This document shows positions 60,382-64,000 of a stretch of DNA of 64,000 nt, in pieces. The notes beneath the pieces are model-generated. The model saw only the letters and a list, made by a program, of their open reading frames with translations. It did not search any database and was not told where the DNA came from. The translations under genes and the position numbers were made by a program. Source of the DNA: Acidobacteriota bacterium (GTDB lineage: Bacteria > Acidobacteriota > Vicinamibacteria > Vicinamibacterales > UBA2999); the NCBI GenBank assembly GCA_963169195.1, contig CAUJDN010000033.1:1-64000 (forward strand), read 5' to 3'. The number at the start of each line of letters is the position of its first letter. Position 1 is the stretch's first letter.

Positions 60382-61109
60382 TCGAATTCCTCGACGTGTC
60401 GTTCCGGCGCGGCAACGCGGAGGTCCTTCGCGGCGTGACGCTGTCGGTGGCGCGCGGGGACGTCGTCGCCCTGGTGGGCCGAAGCGGCGGCGGAAAGACG
60501 ACGCTGCTGCGGTGCGTGAATCGCATGCTCGAGGCGACTTCCGGTGAGGTGCGGGTGGACGGCCGGCCCGTCGCGGCGTGGGACGCGGTGGACCTCCGGC
60601 GGCATATCGGGTACGTCATCCAGGACGTCGGGCTGTTCCCCCATTGGACCGTGGCCGCCAACGTGGCCACCGTGCCGCGGTTGCTCGGATGGGCCGAGGC
60701 GCGCGTGTCGGCGCGCGTGGACGAGCTGCTCGAGGCATCGGGGCTGCCGGCCGCGGACTTCCGGGATCGATGGCCCGACGAACTGTCGGGCGGGCAGCGG
60801 CAGCGCGTGGGCCTGGCGCGCGCGCTGGCGGCGGATCCCCCGGTGGTCCTGATGGACGAGCCGTTCGCCGCGGTGGACCCGCTCACGCGTATCGAGCTGC
60901 ACCGCCAGTTTCGGCTCCTGCAGGCCAGCCGCCGTCCGACCGTCCTGCTCGTGACGCACGACCTCCGGGAAGCGGCCGCGCTCGCGGATCGCATCGCGGT
61001 GGTCGAGGCCGGGACCATCGCCGCGTGCGACAGCCCCGCGGCGCTCGAGCGCTCGCCGCACCCGGCCGTGCGCGCGTTGTTCGAGCTGGTTCCCGAGGGC
61101 CATGCCTAG
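60378..61109 (+). CDS. Osmoprotectant ABC transporter ATP-binding protein
   Basis: 243 residues of the OpuCA/ProV-like class without CBS domains. Walker A VGRSGGGKTTLLR (about 34-46), Q-loop YVIQDVGLFPHWTV, signature LSGGQRQRVGLARAL (about 136-150), Walker B VVLMDEPFAAVDPLTR and the switch His VTHDLREA. The QDVGLFPH motif is typical of glycine betaine/choline importers. It overlaps the fused permease gene by eight bases. Confidence 0.9.
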   Translation: MIEFLDVSFRRGNAEVLRGVTLSVARGDVVALVGRSGGGKTTLLRCVNRMLEATSGEVRVDGRPVAAWDAVDLRRHIGYVIQDVGLFPHWTVAANVATVPRLLGWAEARVSARVDELLEASGLPAADFRDRWPDELSGGQRQRVGLARALAADPPVVLMDEPFAAVDPLTRIELHRQFRLLQASRRPTVLLVTHDLREAAALADRIAVVEAGTIAACDSPAALERSPHPAVRALFELVPEGHA

Positions 61110-62634
61110 CGACCTTGCACGCTTTCTGCTGGAACACCGGGCCGAGTTCGCGGCGCGGCTGGGTGAGCACGTGCAGCTGGTCGTGCTCTCCAGCGTCCTG
61201 GCGGCGGCCATCGGCATCCCGCTGGGCCTGATTGCCGCCAGTCGGCCTCGGCTGGCCAGGCCCATCGTCGGCCTTGCGAACCTCGCGCAGACCGTGCCCA
61301 GCCTCGCGTTGTTCGGCTTCCTGATCCCGCTGCCGCTCGTGGGCGGCATCGGCACGCGCAGCGCGCTCGTGGCGCTGACCCTCTACGCGATCCTCCCGAT
61401 CCTGCGCGGCACCATCACCGGCATCCAGGGCGTGGACCGGGCCGTCGTCGAGTGCGCGGTGGCCATGGGCATGACGCCGCGGCAGGTGCGCTGGAAGGTG
61501 GAGTGGCCGCTGGCCCAGCCCTCCATCCAGTCGGGCCTGCGCGTCGCCGTCGTGATCGGCGTGGGCACGGCGACGATTGCCTCGGCCATCGGCGCGGGCG
61601 GGCTCGGAGACTACATCTTCCGGGGCCTGGCGATGGTGGATGCCACCGTGATCCTCGCCGGGGCGCTGCCGGCCGCCGCGCTCGCCCTCGCCGCCGACGC
61701 GGCTCTGGCGTGGCTCGGGCGCTGGTCGCAGCCGCGATCGCGCGGGCGAGCCAGGTCGGTCAGGCTCATCGGGCTGCTCGCCCTGCTCGCCCTTGGGGCG
61801 GCGGGATGGTGGGCGCGGACCGCGGGCGCCCCGGATCGGATCGTCGTCGGCTCCAAGAACTTCACCGAGCAAATCGTGCTCTCGGAGATCCTGGCGCAGC
61901 AGGTCGAGCGCGAGACGGGAATGGCCGTCGAGCGCCGATTCAATCTCGGTGGCACCACCATTGCGCACGGGGCACTGGTGGCCGGCGACATCGACGTGTA
62001 CGTCGAGTACACCGGGACGGCGCTCACGGCCATCTTCGGCGAGCCGGCGTCCTCGGATGCGCGTGCGGTCCTCTCTCGCGTGCGCGAGCGGTACCAGCCG
62101 CTGGGCGTGACCGTGCTGCCAGGTGTCGGCTTCAACAACACGTTTGCCATCCTGACCCGCACCGATCTGGCCGCGCGAGAAGGACTGCGCAGCATCAGCG
62201 ACCTTGCCCGCGTGGCTCCCCGCCTGGCCGCGGGGTTTGGCTACGAGTTCCTGGAGCGGCCGGACGGGCTGGAGGGCCTGGCCGCCGTGTACGGCCTCCG
62301 GTTCGCGTCGGCGCCGCGGGTGATGGACCTCAACCTCATCTACCGAGCCGTGGCTGCCGGCGAGATCGACGTGACGGCGGGGGACGCCACGAGCGGCCTC
62401 ATCGAGACCCTCGGGTTGACGGTACTCGTCGACGACCGTTCGTATTTCCCCGTGTACGATGCGGTTCCCGTGGCGCGGGCGGACGTTCTGCGTGCGTTTC
62501 CCGCCGTCGATCGGGCGCTGAGGGCCCTGGGAGGCCGCCTGACGGCCGAACAGATGAGGCGTCTCAACGCTGCCGTGGACCGGGACAAGCAGCGCCCCGC
62601 GGACGTGGCCCGCCAGTTCCTGCAGTCACGCTGA
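61102..62634 (+). CDS. Osmoprotectant ABC permease fused to substrate-binding domain
   Basis: 510 residues. Residues 1-230 are a ProW/OpuCB-type permease (about six spans; EAA-like motif ECAVAMGMTPRQVRWKVEWP and GAGGLGDYIFRGL). Residues 245-510 are an OpuCC/ProX-type binding domain starting IVVGSKNFTEQIVLSEILAQ, with EYTGTALTAIFGE and DLNLIYRAVAAGEIDVTAGD. Fusion of the two is known in lactic acid bacteria and others; the last span tethers the binding domain. It should import glycine betaine, choline or similar solutes. Confidence 0.9.
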   Translation: MPSDLARFLLEHRAEFAARLGEHVQLVVLSSVLAAAIGIPLGLIAASRPRLARPIVGLANLAQTVPSLALFGFLIPLPLVGGIGTRSALVALTLYAILPILRGTITGIQGVDRAVVECAVAMGMTPRQVRWKVEWPLAQPSIQSGLRVAVVIGVGTATIASAIGAGGLGDYIFRGLAMVDATVILAGALPAAALALAADAALAWLGRWSQPRSRGRARSVRLIGLLALLALGAAGWWARTAGAPDRIVVGSKNFTEQIVLSEILAQQVERETGMAVERRFNLGGTTIAHGALVAGDIDVYVEYTGTALTAIFGEPASSDARAVLSRVRERYQPLGVTVLPGVGFNNTFAILTRTDLAAREGLRSISDLARVAPRLAAGFGYEFLERPDGLEGLAAVYGLRFASAPRVMDLNLIYRAVAAGEIDVTAGDATSGLIETLGLTVLVDDRSYFPVYDAVPVARADVLRAFPAVDRALRALGGRLTAEQMRRLNAAVDRDKQRPADVARQFLQSR

Positions 62635-62745
62635 CGCCTGACATCGAGCGGACTCGTGAGGCGAGCGGTCCGTTGTCGTCCCTCTCCTCGTGAACCGGCC
62701 CGCGCTGGGCATCGACAGCGTGGCACGTCCGGGCCGCTCCGGTCG

Positions 62746-62760
62746 TTCCGCAAGGCGGAA
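62746..62760. promoter_or_regulatory. Inverted repeat before the aconitase promoter
   Basis: TTCCGC-AAG-GCGGAA, a perfect 6-3-6 palindrome 11 bases before the -10. It contains AAGGCGGAA, as at 51360. Possible operator. Confidence 0.4.
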
Positions 62761-62771
62761 GGCTTCCTTGA

Positions 62772-62777
62772 TATGAT
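62772..62777 (+). promoter_or_regulatory. -10 element of the aconitase gene
   Basis: TATGAT 15 bases before ATG 62793. A second small palindrome GATCC-GCT-GGATC (62775-62787) spans the start site. Confidence 0.5.
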
Positions 62778-62792
62778 CCGCTGGATCACATC

Positions 62793-64000
62793 ATGTCCAG
62801 GCTCGATACCTTCCAGACACGCACCACGCTCGCCGTCGGCGGCGAAGCCATCCACTACTACAGCCTCCCCGCGCTGGCGAAGGCCGGGTTCCCGGGCGTG
62901 GAGCGCCTGCCGTTCTCGTTGAAGATTCTGCTCGAGAACCTGCTGCGCCGCGAGGACAACGGCTTCGTGAAGGCCGACGACATCCGCGCCCTGGCCGGCT
63001 GGAGCCCGGCGGCCGCCGGCGGGAAGGAGATTTCCTTCATGCCCGCGCGCGTGCTGCTGCAGGACTTCACCGGCGTCCCCTGCGTGGTGGATCTGGCCGC
63101 CATGCGCGACGGCATCGTGGCCCTGGGCGGCAACCCCGACAAGGTGAACCCGCTGCAGCCGGTCGAGCTCGTCATCGATCACTCGGTGCAGGTGGACTAC
63201 TTCGGCACCCCCGACGCGCTGGCGCTGAACGCGGACCTCGAGTACCACCGCAACAGGGAGCGGTATGTGTTCCTGCGCTGGGGACAGACGGCGTTCCGGA
63301 ACTTCCGCGTGGTGCCACCCGAAACCGGCATCGTGCACCAGGTGAACATCGAGTACCTCGCGCGCGTGGTGTGCCGTGAGGAACAGGGCGGCGAGGTGGT
63401 GGCGTACCCCGACACCGTGTTCGGCACCGACTCGCACACCACGATGGTGAACGGCCTGGGCGTGGTGGGGTGGGGCGTGGGTGGCATCGAGGCGGAGGCC
63501 GCGATGCTGGGCCAGCCGAGCTCGATGCTCATCCCGCCCGTGCTGGGGTACCGCCTCACGGGGCGCCTGCCCGAGGGCGCAACGGCCACGGACCTTGTGC
63601 TCACGATCACCGAAGCGCTCAGGAAGAAGGGGGTGGTCGGCAAGTTCGTGGAGTTCTACGGGCCGGGCCTGGCGCACCTGACGATTGCGGACCGTGTGAC
63701 CCTCGGCAACATGTGCCCCGAGTACGGCGCCACCGTCGCGATCTTCCCGATCGACGCGATGACGCTCGAGTACCTGCGGCTGACCGGGCGCGACGAGGCG
63801 CAGGTCGCGCTCGTCGAGGCGTATGCCCGCGCGCAGGGGCTGTTCCGGACCGACGCGTCACCCGACGCCGCCTACACCGAGACGATCGAGCTGGACCTGG
63901 CGACCGTGGAGCCGAGCCTCGCCGGGCCGCGCCGGCCGCAGGATCGGGTCTCGTTGTCGGGCGCGAAGGCGTCGTTTGCCGCGTCGCTCGCCGATCTGAA
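62793..64000 (+). CDS. acnA: Aconitate hydratase A, 3' end outside window
   Basis: At least 402 residues, with no stop before the window ends. [17 protein letters not shown], then [46 protein letters not shown] and [20 protein letters not shown] are conserved aconitase A/IRP motifs. It isomerises citrate to isocitrate through a 4Fe-4S cluster. One cluster Cys (the first of C-x65-C-x2-C) would lie beyond the right edge or near it, so this cannot be checked. Confidence 0.95.
   Translation, partial: MSRLDTFQTRTTLAVGGEAIHYYSLPALAKAGFPGVERLPFSLKILLENLLRREDNGFVKADDIRALAGWSPAAAGGKEISFMPARVLLQDFTGVPCVVDLAAMRDGIVALGGNPDKVNPLQPVELVIDHSVQVDYFGTPDALALNADLEYHRNRERYVFLRWGQTAFRNFRVVPPETGIVHQVNIEYLARVVCREEQGGEVVAYPDTVFGTDSHTTMVNGLGVVGWGVGGIEAEAAMLGQPSSMLIPPVLGYRLTGRLPEGATATDLVLTITEALRKKGVVGKFVEFYGPGLAHLTIADRVTLGNMCPEYGATVAIFPIDAMTLEYLRLTGRDEAQVALVEAYARAQGLFRTDASPDAAYTETIELDLATVEPSLAGPRRPQDRVSLSGAKASFAASLADL

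Overview
The window is a gene-dense, strongly G+C-rich stretch of a bacterial chromosome from a didermic organism (LpxD, LpxB, an RND/TolC efflux system, outer-membrane barrels, many lipoproteins). The gene complement (exported SurE, class III glutamine synthetase, a GAF/HATPase regulator, a small winged-helix-like protein, a KHE1-like protein, paired M16 peptidases) and the base composition fit Acidobacteriota, probably Vicinamibacteria. This assignment is an inference from content, not from a marker search. No phage, insertion sequence, CRISPR array or rRNA operon was seen. One tRNA gene is present.

Layout: 1-5449 (minus) holds a translation operon (tRNA-Val, thrS, infC with an AUC start, rpmI) and an EnvC-like/CTP-like pair in which both proteins have lost their catalytic residues. 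5475-9252 holds a small membrane protein, an AlkP-superfamily lipoprotein, ruvX and mltG. 9281-12199 is a small stress cluster (CBS protein behind a sigma-54-type promoter, a UspA protein, and a HAD phosphatase fused to an ATPase). 12224-17869 (minus) is a tightly overlapping operon nadK-tlyA-ispA-xseB-xseA-ymdB plus an Hsp20. 18016-26778 is a second stress region: cytochrome c, dnaK, Hsp20, a winged-helix-like protein divergent from a Ca-type P-ATPase, a Na/Ca exchanger, a three-domain Usp protein and a small membrane protein. 26833-31260 carries a divergent RNA polymerase omega-like protein, an exported SurE, gatC-gatA and RNase Z.

31257-37649 is a TetR-controlled efflux locus in which the RND permease and the TolC-like channel are one uninterrupted 1502-codon gene. 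37706-47384 holds a nucleotidase, an L,D-transpeptidase-like protein, a GAF/anti-sigma kinase, two large divergent membrane proteins, an FKBP lipoprotein and glnN. 47697-52965 holds an SGNH lipoprotein, an acyl-CoA ligase, a DUF457 hydrolase, an S1/P1-like nuclease and a KHE1-like protein. 52979-58024 is lpxD, two M16 proteins (one active, one without zinc ligands) and lpxB. 58149-62634 is an overlapping operon: exported protein, matrixin protease, beta-barrel, and an osmoprotectant ABC transporter with fused permease and binding protein. An aconitase gene runs off the right edge.

Three window-wide patterns stand out. First, many start codons sit only 6-9 bases after a clear -10 hexamer, implying widespread leaderless mRNAs, sometimes with overlapping divergent -10 boxes. 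Second, arrays of 7-8-bp tandem repeats abut stop codons at three places. Third, several proteins are fused or catalytically dead in ways that suggest altered function.
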